Source of the DNA: Cytidiella melzeri
Lineage: Eukaryota; Basidiomycota; Agaricomycetes; Polyporales; Irpicaceae
Assembly: GCA_022592445.1 (NCBI GenBank)
Contig: JABYQR010000446.1
Location: 1-33,249, forward strand
Length of the DNA: 33,249 nt
Direction: 5' to 3'
A model generated the notes under the pieces. That model saw only the letters and a program-made list of their open reading frames with translations, did no database searches and was not told where the DNA came from. A program made the translations under genes and the position numbers. Of the stretch, positions 1 through 10,265 are shown piece after piece (the first letter of the stretch is position 1; each line of letters starts with the position of its first letter).

Positions 1-42
1 CACGGTTTCCTTGGTAGAAATGCAAATATGTATGGACAGTAA
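1..42 (+). pseudogene. 3' end of a second TET/JBP-type dioxygenase gene (partial)
   Basis: The first 42 bases match the last codons and TAA stop of the TET/JBP gene at 28977-30031, so the window opens inside another copy of that gene. This copy has GG where the other has GGG (near position 5), a one-base change that would shift the frame just before the stop. The rest of the gene lies outside the window, so nothing can be said about its catalytic residues. Confidence 0.6.
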
Positions 43-577
43 TGCATGCGAGCTACTGCTGCATGTAAAGAAGAATTGCAATCATGTTTTCTAGGCCTGT
101 GTGTCTAATAAGCAGCACTTAAGCCCATATGCACCCTATGTAAATGTGTAACATTACTGGTACTCACGTAGCAATACAATACATGCTTTGCTGTATGTAT
201 ATGTTTGGAAAATACAATGATCCTTGCTTATGTTGCTGGCAGTATGTATACTTTCTCACATGTACTCCTTGATTTGTGTATACACTATTCTACCCTCAGC
301 AGGCATAACTATGAACCAAACTTTACCTCTTTAAGCAAGTGAACAAAAACGCGTTTGTATGATTTTCAAGGAGTAGAAAATTCCAGTATACTATAGAAAA
401 GAGTGGTTTGTCAAGAAAAGAGCATGGAAATGAAGGGAGGTAAGCAAAAGTCCGTTAACAAAGTCAGAAGAACAGAAAGCTGATACCGTTATACTATGAA
501 AAAGAGTGATTCTTCAATAAAAGAGCGTAGAAATGAAGGGCGGTGAGCAAACGTCTGTTAAGAAAAATATGACAAAG
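43..577. other. 3' flank of the TET/JBP copy; AT-rich, with a short tandem duplication
   Basis: I see no gene between the TET/JBP stop and the convergent ORF. From about 388 to 602 a unit of roughly 104 bp occurs twice; both copies carry GTCAGAAGAACAGAAAGCTG. The duplication is also present in the right copy (30,370-30,590), so it predates the segmental duplication. A short plus-strand ORF (533-736) overlaps it but has no recognisable domain. Confidence 0.6.
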
Positions 578-1444
578 TCAGAAGAACAGAAAGCTGCTAC
601 CATCCAGAAGCTGGCTACGGCGTATTCTACGGACCAGTCTATCCACAAAGCTCAGACGAGCATAACCATGAGGGATGAAGAGTATAATGGTAGGCAAGGT
701 GTCGTCATATACAGGACTGGCCCACATACCAATTGACGACCTTGCCTCTGAGTATATCCCCTCAATCTTGTACACCACCTCTTCCTCTCCCCTGCCAGAC
801 GCATCCAGTAACACCGTTGCTCCTCGCCCAATGCGCTTTGGGGCACAATATACTCTCCATGGTGATACCATTCGATCCTTCCAGTCCTGACAAGTAGGGC
901 TGGCACACACCATAACTCCACTCCTGATCCCACTTAGGTTGGAAGGCTTATTATTCTGGCTGTAGTCGGTGTGGGAAAGATGGTGAAGATTGTAGGTGTG
1001 GTCGGCAGAGTGGTGGTGGAGATGATCAGTGTAGCCAGCAGGGTACTGGCAAGCACTGTTCTGCTCAGCGCAGGTGGTTTGAGAAGATCCCAGGCTGGAA
1101 GGCGAAGGGCTATGGACGATTGCAGAAAACAGGCTCTCAAAGCTGTGAGAGCTTCGGGGATCTGGAACAAGATCACCCCAGTCCAAGGTTGCTCGACTTC
1201 CTGGCAGGTGCCATCGCTCTAGTGAGGCAGGAACATTGGCCGGAGTGATCCTCGGGATGCGGCGGGTGGGAATCCTCCTTGAGTGAGACATGCTTTGGTT
1301 CTGAAGTGAGGGAAGATGTCGTGTTTCAGTTTTCAAAATGAACACGGAACATTCCGGGGCAGGCCGGGGAAGTAAAGCGCTGAAAATGGAACGTGGGGGA
1401 ACATTGACATCACAGACATTTGAGCTATGCATGCTTGCAACCAA
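578..1444 (-). CDS. 288-residue ORF of unknown function, convergent with TET/JBP
   Basis: This is the longest open frame in the duplicated segment, running on the minus strand towards the TET/JBP 3' end. The N-terminal half is rich in Ser, Pro, Arg and His and looks disordered. The C-terminal ~110 residues look more protein-like, with Trp, Tyr and hydrophobic segments, but I recognise no domain. In the second copy (30564-31428) the frame is broken by at least two one-base deletions and shows several amino-acid changes, so it is not clearly under selection. Plus-strand frames here also look partly protein-like (for example 675-890). It may be a real lineage-specific gene, a piece of a transposon or chance. 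Confidence 0.3.
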   Translation of the reverse strand: MVASMHSSNVCDVNVPPRSIFSALLPRPAPECSVFILKTETRHLPSLQNQSMSHSRRIPTRRIPRITPANVPASLERWHLPGSRATLDWGDLVPDPRSSHSFESLFSAIVHSPSPSSLGSSQTTCAEQNSACQYPAGYTDHLHHHSADHTYNLHHLSHTDYSQNNKPSNLSGIRSGVMVCASPTCQDWKDRMVSPWRVYCAPKRIGRGATVLLDASGRGEEEVVYKIEGIYSEARSSIGMWASPVYDDTLPTIILFIPHGYARLSFVDRLVRRIRRSQLLDGSSFLFF

Positions 1445-2115
1445 ATGAGACTTCTATACATGGGGGTAGGTCCGCCCAAATGAGGTCATTCCCCATTGCT
1501 TCCATGTGGGTTGCACACACAACAATGAGAACCAATTGTGTAGCTCCCGTGTATATTGTGCTCCCATGAATGCAAAATGAACCTTGGTTCAAATGCATTT
1601 CACACTGAATACATCATAGCAGAGTAATTGGTACACATGCAAATCTCGTGTTATGTATCCTTAACACCCTCTGCTATATATATGGGCTGGTACGTAAAAG
1701 GCGGGGCATAACATCTTAGCACATACCCAAATGACGCTGCTATACATGGGGGTAGGTCCGCCCACATGAGGTCATTCCCCATTGCTTCCATGTGGGTTGC
1801 ACACACAACAATGACAGCCAATTGTGTAGCTCCTGTGTATATCGTGCTCCCATGAATGCAACATGAACCTTGGTTCAAATGCATTTCACACTGAATACAT
1901 CATAGCAGAGTAATTGGTACACATGCAAATATCATGTTATGTTTCCTTAACACCCTCTGCTATATATATGGGCTGGTACGTAAAATGCGTGGCAAGACAT
2001 CTTAGCACACACCTAAATGATGGTTCTATGCATTGGGGCAGGTCCGCTCAAATGAGGTCATGCCCAATTGCTTTCATGTGGGTTGCACACAAAACAATGA
2101 CAAACTCCAAAGAAA
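1441..2115. repeat. 286-bp tandem repeat, two full units plus a partial third
   Basis: Units begin near 1441, 1727 and 2012 with CCAAATGA-like words followed by GGTAGGTCCGCCC and CATGTGGGTTGCACAC. Each full unit also has a CTCTGCTATATATATGGGC block. The third unit is cut after about 100 bp. The right copy of the duplication has only one full unit plus a partial (31425 and 31711), so one unit was gained or lost after the copies separated. Confidence 0.9.
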
Positions 2116-2483
2116 TTGTACTTGATGTATATCCACTCCTACACCCATAGCTGCACGGAATATATATCTTTAATGTTATGTAAAATGTGGTCAATGTATG
2201 CTTCTTTGACAGCAGTTACATTGTAATGCTGGCTGCTATTCATGTTTGTTCGGTATACTACTTCGATGCTATGTACAACCATCAACACAACGCAAATGTA
2301 TGTCTGCTGTCACTCAAATGTAGTGCAATAATATAGTCAAAATGAACGACACAAATATATGGTTGCTCGTACTCAAGTATAGTGATATGGATTGTCGTTA
2401 GCCGACGGTATATACTACTCAAAATAGGGGGATATGGTACATAGCAGTCACTCATATGTTCTATATTTGGACTGAGTGCCAAG

Positions 2484-2940
2484 GCAAGGGTACGTACAAC
2501 TACATTCTGCAGCCAGAGTAACTTAATTGCTAGTTCATGAACACAACTCGCATACTCTACAGATGCAGTACTCTGCCGGAAACACCCACAAATCATTTTC
2601 CAACTATCTAGTTCCATCCTGCCTCACAAAACACTGGCTGATGACAGAGATGTTGAGAGTGCACACTCCGTTGTCGACCTAGTAGCAAATCACCATCAGC
2701 TGTACGTCGTCTTGCAAAACAACACGCACCTTTTCCCTCTGTAGTGTTCTTCGTCAACCCCAAGACTCCGGCACACGCTGTGCATGCCAACCGCGTTCAA
2801 CAACAACACAAGTCGAGAACCGCACGATCGTGCTCGCTCCCACGTCATGCTCGGATCGGGTTTTGTCAGATCGAGCGATAGTGGTTGGCAGAACAGGCCA
2901 ATGGCAGAGAATATAGCGGTGAATTTGTCGTTGTAGGTAA
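2484..2940. other. No gene recognised
   Basis: This is unique sequence after the end of the duplicated segment. Short ORFs on the minus strand (2282-3043) overlap one another in different frames and show no domain, codon pattern or splice structure I can support. Confidence 0.5.
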
Positions 2941-3064
2941 TATTAGCGTGCAGTGAGCGGACGAGAGGGAATGTGAGAGGTGAGGAAATTGTTGCGCGGT
3001 TTATCTGTGTCAAGTTGCGCACAGGAGAGAGGGTGAGACGCAAAAGGATGAACGCGGTGCATTA

Positions 3065-3091
3065 CACAAGAGGGTACACTACCCTCTTGTG
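3065..3091. repeat. Perfect inverted repeat, 12-bp arms, 3-nt loop
   Basis: The left arm CACAAGAGGGTA (3065-3076) and right arm TACCCTCTTGTG (3080-3091) are exact reverse complements around CAC. Confidence 0.9.
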
Positions 3092-3216
3092 CAACATAAA
3101 CCGTGGAGAGGTGGAAGAGCGAGAGAGAGAGAGCAAAAGAGAGAGACCGAGACCGAGAAGGCGGGGGCTGGAGATAGCGAGTGAGAGGGCAAGAAAAGGA
3201 TGAACATGGTACATTA

Positions 3217-3243
3217 CACAAGAGGGTACACTACCCTCTCGTG
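3217..3243. repeat. Second copy of the hairpin, one mismatch
   Basis: The arms at 3217-3228 and 3232-3243 repeat the 3065-3091 palindrome with a single mismatch (CTCGTG for CTTGTG). Confidence 0.85.
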
Positions 3244-3593
3244 CAACATAAACCGTGGAGGTGGGAGAGCGAGAGAGCGAAAGCAAGAGAGCGAGAGCAA
3301 GAGAGCGAGAGCGAGAGAGAGAGAGCGAGTGAGAGGGCAAGAACCACAAGTTGCACATTCGCTGATGGCGCCTACCCTTAACACCGGACCGCAAGCCCGC
3401 ACCGGAATTCGGGGGCTGGAGGGGGAGAGAGCGCGCAAGAACCAGGAGTTGACTGATGGTGCCTAACCTTAACACCGGACCGCAAACACGGGCCAACCTG
3501 TTAAGCAATCGGACCAGCATGGTGATCAACTTGCGGTATCTCACTGTGCACCTCTCCTCACCCGACTTTGCCACCTTTTTCACAATATCTCAG

Positions 3594-3616
3594 CAACGGG
3601 GTAGTTTACCCTGTTG
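3594..3616. repeat. Third hairpin sharing the GGGTA/TACCC core
   Basis: The arms CAACGGGGTA (3594-3603) and TACCCTGTTG (3607-3616) flank GTT with one mismatch. The outer arm sequence differs from the other two hairpins, but the core GGGTA-NNN-TACCC is the same. Confidence 0.7.
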
Positions 3617-3619
3617 TTG

Positions 3620-4309
3620 GCAATATTGTACGACATCAACACCGCAAACCTAGACAAATCACGAGGTGCAGAAGACAATTGCATTACAAAGTCACAACGT
3701 TGGAGGACCGTGTCGGTCGCGTAATTGGGGACATAGTTGGTGCGTCTGACTTGTGAAACGTACTCACATAACGAACACTCACGCAGCACACAGCATCCTA
3801 GGGAATTGGCCGGCAATCTTCGTTATCGAGGCCTGTACTGCTTGCATCAAGGTGAGTGGACCATTCGACGTTGTATATCTCAACAAGTGCTGAGCAATTG
3901 TATGCAGCGCGAAGAAGGTGTGCGCACAATCAGACTGTGGCGTTGCATTACATTACCAGGGACAAGACGCCGCTGATTGTGGAGACATCTCTAACACATT
4001 TGCGAGGTACATGATCATTCAGATATACAGTAACTATATTAAGCACACGTCTAGATACATAGCGTCAAACAGCCATTCAACCAACATGTCGATGCATTTG
4101 CATGTATTCGGATCACTGGGTACAAACATATACACCAGTCCAAACGCCGACTATCTTCCCGAGCCTCCTCTTGTCACTGACTCGATTAGCAGCATATTCG
4201 ATGGACTACGAACTAGATTTGCATATGATTCGTATTTCTACTTCGCATTTGTCCCAATCCAACCGCATTACGATGGCCCTGTGCTCGGCTGCATATCACC
4301 CTTTGCTGT
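3620..4309. other. No firm gene; possible 5' part of the following pseudogene
   Basis: An open plus-strand frame runs from about 3918 into the next feature, and a second from 4102. Neither has a recognised domain. The frame clearly belonging to the downstream protein can be followed upstream only to about 4260-4310. Confidence 0.4.
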
Positions 4310-5581
4310 AGAAGTAGAGCAAGTCGCAGGGCGGGCGCCAAGCCTGCTAGGCAACGGCAGTGGCAGGCTCTCGAGCAACTTATGCTGCGCCTGCAGCGTT
4401 GCCTTCTTCGCCGTATTTCAAGCACGTATCTTGAGACAGCGACTACCCCCGATCCTTTGTCATTCGGGTATGCTGCTGCTTGGCCAACCGCAGCAAGAGC
4501 CATACTAGCCACACGTCTCGCTCGAGCAGCGTTTACTCTACGTTTCGCGTTCCTGTCGTACCTCCTTATGAAAGAAGAGGTGGCCGGTACACATGTGTGG
4601 GAAGACATATCTCAGGATGAACACACTATACCTCTGACAATGTGTAACGTGCTCAGAACCTCCTGGATCTGTGACTGGTCTATTCCGCGAATTGGAGCCT
4701 TTGTTGACATTACGAGGACATCTGACCCTAACGCGCAATGCCAATGGCATCGTGACATCCCCCACATTGTATCCCTTGGGAACTCCATCCCCCTTTGGTT
4801 TGCGTACCCCAGTAACCCGATCAGCACAGAATTATCACCTGCCACACGCGCTTTGTACCAACAACTCCGACCTGAAAATGGATGGGCTTGGATTGTTCAG
4901 GATGCCGCGATGGTTTTGTACACCTCCGACAGCGAATTTCATGGCTCATCACTTCGCACTAATGATTATTATGGTCACCTCGTTGTTAATACAACCACCC
5001 GTACTATGGACAGCCGGGTCACAGTACGTCGCAGAACAGGGGACGCAGTGTTGTACTCGCACGCACCTGCTGATGGAAGTACAAGCCTTACACATCTACA
5101 AGAATACACCCCCTCCTACTCGACCTTACAATCTTACGCCTTCCTTTACAGAGGTTGCCAGTTACCAGGGGAATCGTACAAAGAGTTTGTGTCTTGAGAA
5201 GAAGACATACAGACAAAATGGGCACTTGCAGAGAGTGAAGAAGACCGACGCAAAAGGCTCGCAAGGATTGCTTCACAACAGTCCCAGCCGTTACCAGGGC
5301 AAAACGGCCCATCAGTTTACATCTGGACTCACGAGCAAGACACCAAAATCCGCAGGAAGATACTGTTCAGAGACGTGCGATATGTGTGGCGCCACACTAC
5401 CGCTGAGCAGCATCTTTACAACTTGTTTTGGCACGGGTACGACATAAATTACCTGTCTGCATACATCCTCGACGATGGGAATGCCGCGCAAGACACCGCG
5501 GAAACAGGACTTCACGGCACAGGAGCGTATCTCATGCCAAACCATCCGGACATCTTGACACGGAGACAAGGCTCGACGTGA
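4310..5581 (+). pseudogene. C-terminal half of a large Agaricomycete hypothetical protein, one internal TGA
   Basis: One frame is open from about 4310 to the TGA at 5579-5581, except for a single TGA at 5195-5197. Sequence on both sides of that stop is protein-like. Upstream are an Arg/Gln-rich helix, an Ala-rich segment and a block with SWICDWSIPRIGAFVDITR and CQWHRDIPHIVSLG. Downstream are EEDIQTKWALAESEEDRRKR and a C-terminal block with VYIWTHEQD and YVWRHTTAEQHLYNLFWHGY. From memory this layout matches the C-terminal portion of a basidiomycete-specific family of unknown function, often around 1000 residues. The matching N-terminal half lies downstream at 6371-7851, so the order is swapped. 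The TGA could derive from CGA by a C-to-T change. The biochemical role is unknown. Confidence 0.55.
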
Positions 5582-6370
5582 CAAACAGGGACACGAAGTG
5601 GATGACGACGAAGTGGTGGTGGTAGGCGTGAAGCTCAATACTCTCACCAGCTATAAACCTTATACAGATGTCTAGCCCAGTAAAGACCAAGTTAGTATTG
5701 GGTACTACCAGCTATGTAGTACAGAGGGGGTTTGCTTACCTAGCCCAGTAAAGACCAAGAGGTCGAGATGGGGGGCTAGGAGCGTACATGCAGCAGTATA
5801 TATAGACTTCAGGGACCTGCGCACAGACCATGTTGAGGGCAGGCTTTGCAAGAAGCCGTGTGAATGAAGAACAAAAGAACTACCTAAAGGAGAACAATAG
5901 CTATTGTCTAGACTTTGCCAAGAACTCTACCCGTGAGAGAAGCTATCTAAAAGGAGACCAACTATTGTATTCCATTCCCACACCTGTGAGAACTTCCTTC
6001 CATAAAGAGAACAATAAGGAAAGAACAAAAGGAGTCCATGTGGATGTCATTTATGATATCAAACCCTAGCTATGGGCTGAACCATGTGTCTGTAGCCATG
6101 TGGTCTTACTTAAGCTAAGTCACATGCCAGTGTGATGTAGTAGCAAGTAATGTGACCGTGTGGAGCATCTAAGCCACGTGATACGGGCGCTTAATAGACG
6201 TGCAAAGGAGTTTGTGCAGAGAGAGTTGCAACTGAGCTGCAGCCCGGAGTTTTATAGATAAAAACAAGAGGTAAATTGCGAAAATTAAGGGCTAGTCAGG
6301 CCATCCATGACACATCTCTTCACCACTGCCGTCACCCTCTCGAGCACCTGTCTCGTTATCTTCATCTCAG
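5582..6370. other. Gene-free spacer between the two halves; possible LTR-like remnant
   Basis: No gene is supported. The stretch contains a 20-bp direct repeat (separate entry), a TATA-like GTATATATAGA near 5798 and a purine-rich tract at 5860-6040. It could be a decayed LTR or promoter remnant, but I cannot find TG...CA ends with a target-site duplication. Confidence 0.4.
5672..5759. repeat. 20-bp direct repeat, spacing 68 bp
   Basis: CTAGCCCAGTAAAGACCAAG is present exactly at 5672-5691 and at 5740-5759. No third copy was noticed. Confidence 0.9.
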
Positions 6371-7851
6371 GTGGATCCTTCGCAACTTGATGTCACCGTA
6401 CATTCGGCTCAGAGCACCACACATCTCCCAAAGGTGTTCACGACAACGAGAAACTTGGAAGAACTAGAGTTCCTGCGTCTTCAATCTCACAGCAACACTT
6501 ATCCAAAGGTTCCCTTCACAACTCCTGACAACATGCACACATCCGAAGGTTCACTATCTTCCATGTCGCTAGAGGAGTCAACGGCACTGCTGCTAGATGA
6601 CGACAACGGTGGGGATGTATTGCATACCGACGCTTTGTCAGCAGTCATCACTCCTTCCATAACTGAAGTCCTCACTTTACGATATGGATTTACTCGTCCT
6701 GATGGAGAATGGACGCCACGTAAAACTGAAGCTCTGAGCTGGTTGCCGGAAAGAGATCGTGCCAAGCTCTATCAGTCAATGGGGTCATGGATGAAATCAG
6801 ACAGCATTGATAACAGTATGTTGCCGTCAGCTGCGGATTTTGTTGCATACGTCAAGGCGCGCGAGTTACCGCCGGCTGAGATATGTGACATGAACCCGGA
6901 AGCGGAGGAATGTGGACTGGAGGCAGACACTAGCAGATCCTTCATTGCAGTGTCAAAATTCGATGACGGAGAAAGTAAATCTGCATGGTATAGGGTGGAA
7001 TCAATTGACTCAAAGCCAGCATGTTGTACAGCTGGCTGGAGTCTGCTGATCCAACACGCAGTTTCAGTCCTACATGCACGAAGGGCTTGCTTTGGGTCAG
7101 ACTTGTCAATGCTGCTGGTTGCTTTCGTTGCACGTGGAATTCCGGTCAGAATCATTTCCCCAATACCATTTGACACAGTTCTTCCACAAAATACGATACC
7201 TACCAACATGATACTCGACAACGCTCCCATAGGACTTGGTGTCAAACCACACAACACTAATCTCACGATGGAAGACTATAAGGTGTACATTCAAGTCCGA
7301 GACAACCTGCTAGAAGGTGTTGCTGGACAAACGGCACTTACTCAGGGTGGCATTGCGTGGCGTCTTGCTTGGGGAGTATGTAGCATAAACAACGTCCTGG
7401 AAGGTCCACCTGTCAATGAACGTTCGGGTCATGTTCACCTCAAACGGATAGTGGCAAACCGGGATTCATACGCTGAAACCACACTGACATTGCAGGAGCA
7501 GTATGTCATTTCAGGTGTATACCGTGTACAAACCCGTATGTGGCATGTCAATTTATGAGGTCATACATAGACTGACTTGAACACCAAGCACAAGCAGCAG
7601 ACCATGGATCAATTGTGTCATGGTGGCCAATACACAATACGTGGCTCGACTCAGGGCTCAATGTAGGATTTTGGTCTCAGGAGGCAGAGGACTGGTTTCA
7701 GAAACGATTAAAGGACATTGTTGAAGGAACGGCAACCCCGGTGTCCAACCATGAATGGAAGTCACGGCTGCGACAAACTAAATCAGCTGCAAACGCTTTC
7801 CTCACTAATATCGAGACCTTCTCAGCAGATGCTGTATTTAGAGATAATTGA
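6371..7851 (+). pseudogene. N-terminal half of the same large Agaricomycete hypothetical protein family
   Basis: Exon 1 (ATG 6371 to about 7525) encodes an acidic, Ser/Thr-rich N-terminus. A conserved-looking domain follows, with LRYGFTRPDGEWTPRKTEAL, LSWLPERDRAKLYQSMGSWM and a region with repeated Gly and hydrophobic residues (AGWSLLIQHAVSVLHARRAC; SDLSMLLVAFVARGIPVRII). The frame stops at 7558, but after a likely intron it resumes near 7600 with VSWWPIHNTWLDSGLNVGFW and EAEDWFQKRLKDIVEG. I recall the SWWP...SGLN..FW...WFQKRL block as a hallmark of the family whose C-terminal half is at 4310-5581. The protein breaks off at 7851 without that half. No enzymatic motif is visible and the function is unknown. 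Confidence 0.55.
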
Positions 7852-8689
7852 CAGAATACATACATACCGTTGTTCATATCTGTACACAGCAGATTACAAA
7901 CTAGCATGCAAATACTATGCTTTAGACCAACATAAAGTAGAATTTACCACAACTGCACATACATTGCTGGCTATAGCATGTGTTTAACTTCAAATGCGAA
8001 GACTTTCTAGTCAGCCATCTAGATGCGTCAAAAATACAGCCACTGAGTAATTAACCACTGAGTCATGCATGCACCACAAGAAGATAGCCTGCAAGCCGAC
8101 CAAGTGTACTTGAAATTGCAGAGTGGTTGATAAATGCACATTTCACAGGGTGGAACATTTGGAAGGTCCGAATTCTCTAAATCAGGTTTATCTGTGGGGT
8201 AGAGCGTTATCTACTGACTATTATAAGGTTTGCTATCAGAGAGGGGAAATCGGCCCGATGCGGCGGCAGCCGCTTGAAAACTATGGGATAGGTACAAACC
8301 GGATAGCCAAAAATCATGTGATAACCTGCGAGAAAAAGATCAGCGGGGTTCCAAACGGAGTCTGAGCAACTTTTATCAGTACATTGACTGTATATCCCAA
8401 CGTTGGGTTCAACCAAGAAGATTTTTATGTCGGTGTGTTGCTGAAGGGCAGGACTATCTGATGATGTAAAATTTGTGTCTATTCATGTACATGTGTTCAA
8501 TACAAAATACAAAAACAGATTTTTTATGGGAGATTCAGCTCATCACGCGCATTTGTAGAGTGAATAACAAAGCAAATGAAACACCATCAAATCATTACAC
8601 CACACTGTTACAAAATTTATTACCGCATGTATTACCCCATCAAATTCCCACAGTTTGGGGGACAAAAAGGTCACATCTGAAAAAGCATC
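7852..8689. other. No gene; probable decayed 3' part of the KDZ transposase
   Basis: Only short ORFs are present. The minus-strand sequence just below 8700 continues from the last recognisable KDZ exon but quickly loses similarity, so the catalytic core of that transposase is missing or unrecognisable. The rest is AT-rich with no structure I can name. Confidence 0.45.
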
Positions 8690-10265
8690 AATGCGCTGGC
8701 GCGAACTGGAACGATTCTTCTTCATTCTTCAGGAATCGTAATACCAGTACAATCTTTATGTTGATTTTTCCTTTGTCCTGGGTGTTGTTAACGCTTCGAT
8801 GCTGATGGCATGTTGATTTCTTAGAGAGAAAAATGAGTAATTGCATGCAACAAATCAGCTTTAACATTGAACACTTGCCTGAGGGTACTCTGTGGCTGTA
8901 TTCAAATGCTTCTCGTATGCACTCCGCTCTGTCATATATCCTTCTCCATTGGAGAGCGGAACATCAAGACTGGAAGACTTTGAAGCTGCTTTAAGGTGGT
9001 CGGCTGAAAAGAATCCATCTGCAGCAATTGACCTCCGATACAGCCACCTGCAGCATAGTGAGTTCCTGAGTTTAAAGAGATGGTCATTTGGAAATCGTAC
9101 GAGCGGGAGTCTGTCTTCCACTCAGCTGGCATATTGATACCAGGCTGGGGACAAGCTGCACAAAACAGAGCTAGCTCCCCCTCCTTAAGACTACTGTTGC
9201 TGTAGCCTACTCCAAACCATTTCCGTATTTGAAGATACCGCCAGCATCGCGATACTCTTAAAAACTCTCGGTATCAATCCTAAGAATACAGCAGTGAGTA
9301 AAGCTCAGTCAGAGCACACCAAGTCCTACCGGCACATCAGATGTAAAAGCATTGTCTGTTCTACGCTGCAGCTTCGACCAAAATGCATTTCCGCTAGTCT
9401 TACATGCAGTTGATTCAAGCATATAGTCGTCGAGAACCTTGAATGAGAAGACAGTCTTGATTTTTTCATACGACGCTGGGAAAAGCTTCGCTTCAAGAAG
9501 CTGCTGCACTTGGGACGCGGCATTCCTGCAAGTGCAAAAGTGAAACGTGTGCTCTGCAATCCCAGAAGAGTCGACCACAAGAATCTGAGCATGTGTCTCT
9601 TCTGCAACAAATCCTCTATCTCCCTGTTCATCAATTTCCATGAGATTGCTTTCTTCGTCTGCCCAAGCTCCAACTTCCTCACTGACAGCTCCTATGCAGT
9701 GCTCTCCATGATGCCCTAAGTATCGTATATGACCCATTTCAGCAAGCGTAACCTTCCGAAATGTCTTATCTGAGTATTGTTGCAGTAGGTGGGTGTGAAG
9801 ACGCTGGTGTGTCCTGAGTAAACACTGCCGACAGGAAAGATGAAAGTCTTTGCAGTCCAAGCAACGATATTGCCCATTCAGGCCACAACTACAGACCATG
9901 GAGTTTGGCGGGCCTTCTAGTTTGTACAATATCTCCAGGAATGTTTCTTTCCAAGGGAGCCAGTCATGAATGAACTCATGCTGAGTCTGGGAGACAAGTC
10001 TTGTGAACAACAATGTTAATTGTACTCTTTCGGGTGCCCATACCTTTGCCTTCTTGCCTGATGCATTGCCTTCAAGCTGTTCATCCATTACACAATCATC
10101 TTGTAAAGCTGCGTGTTTGATATTCTCGGGAGATCTTGTTGTTTTCTTCTGGCTTGTTTTACGCTTTGATCTGGCTGAGGAAGCAATAGGTAGTGCACGA
10201 ATTTTTCTTCTTGCACCTCTTGAAACCTCTGTGATGACGTAGTCCTTGACCTGTCTGAGAGGCAT
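8690..10265 (-). pseudogene. KDZ transposase relic with CxC2 cysteine cluster
   Basis: Exon 1 (10265-9330, 312 codons) has a basic N-terminus (residues 20-45) and the CxC2-type cluster that precedes KDZ transposase domains: CxC at 125/127, CxxC at 135/138 and 145/148, then H-rich residues 153-190. Residues 227-310 (ILVVDSSG, FHFCTC, LFPASYEKIKTVFSFKVLDD) fit the segment after it. A 50-nt intron (9280-9329) leads to exon 2 with YREFLRVSRCWRYL and CAACPQPGINMPAEWK. Lesions: TGA at 9276-9274, where the family usually has Arg (DRYRE); a frameshift near 9100; a GC-AG intron (8820-8878); and a second frame change inside exon 3. After STCHNH-like sequence the coding signal fades, and no catalytic acidic residues are found. 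The full family is about 900-1100 residues, so this is a 5' fragment. Confidence 0.8.

Larger units (their letters stand above)
1..2483. repeat. Left copy of a large direct duplication
   Basis: This segment is nearly identical, in the same orientation, to 29989-32180. The copies start together at the window edge (inside the end of a TET/JBP gene) and separate after the shared word GAGTGCCAAG (right copy ends 32180, left copy about 2483). The left copy is longer mainly because it has one extra 286-bp tandem unit. Differences are scattered substitutions and single-base indels. The duplication must extend left beyond the window, because the right copy has a TET/JBP gene upstream. Confidence 0.95.
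2940..3500. repeat. GA-rich low-complexity tract with nested tandem repeats
   Basis: A unit with the hairpin word GAGGGTACACTACCCTC and AACATAAACCGTGGAG occurs at about 3054 and again at about 3208 (period ~153). Each is followed by long GAGAGAGCGAGA-type purine tracts. A second pair, TGATGGYGCCTA then CTTAACACCGGACCGCAA, occurs at 3363 and 3453 (period ~90). ORFs here are Arg/Glu/Ser runs produced by the low-complexity sequence, not genes. Confidence 0.85.

Noticed and set aside
2943..3583. Overlapping Ser/Arg/Leu-rich ORFs on both strands as genes
   Set aside because: They are produced by GA-rich low-complexity repeats and have mirrored composition on the opposite strand.
5195..5197. TGA read as an amino acid (selenocysteine or a changed code)
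   Set aside because: Fungi use the standard nuclear code with TGA as stop. The same genes terminate at TGA elsewhere (for example 24243, 5579), and simple C-to-T change explains the stops.
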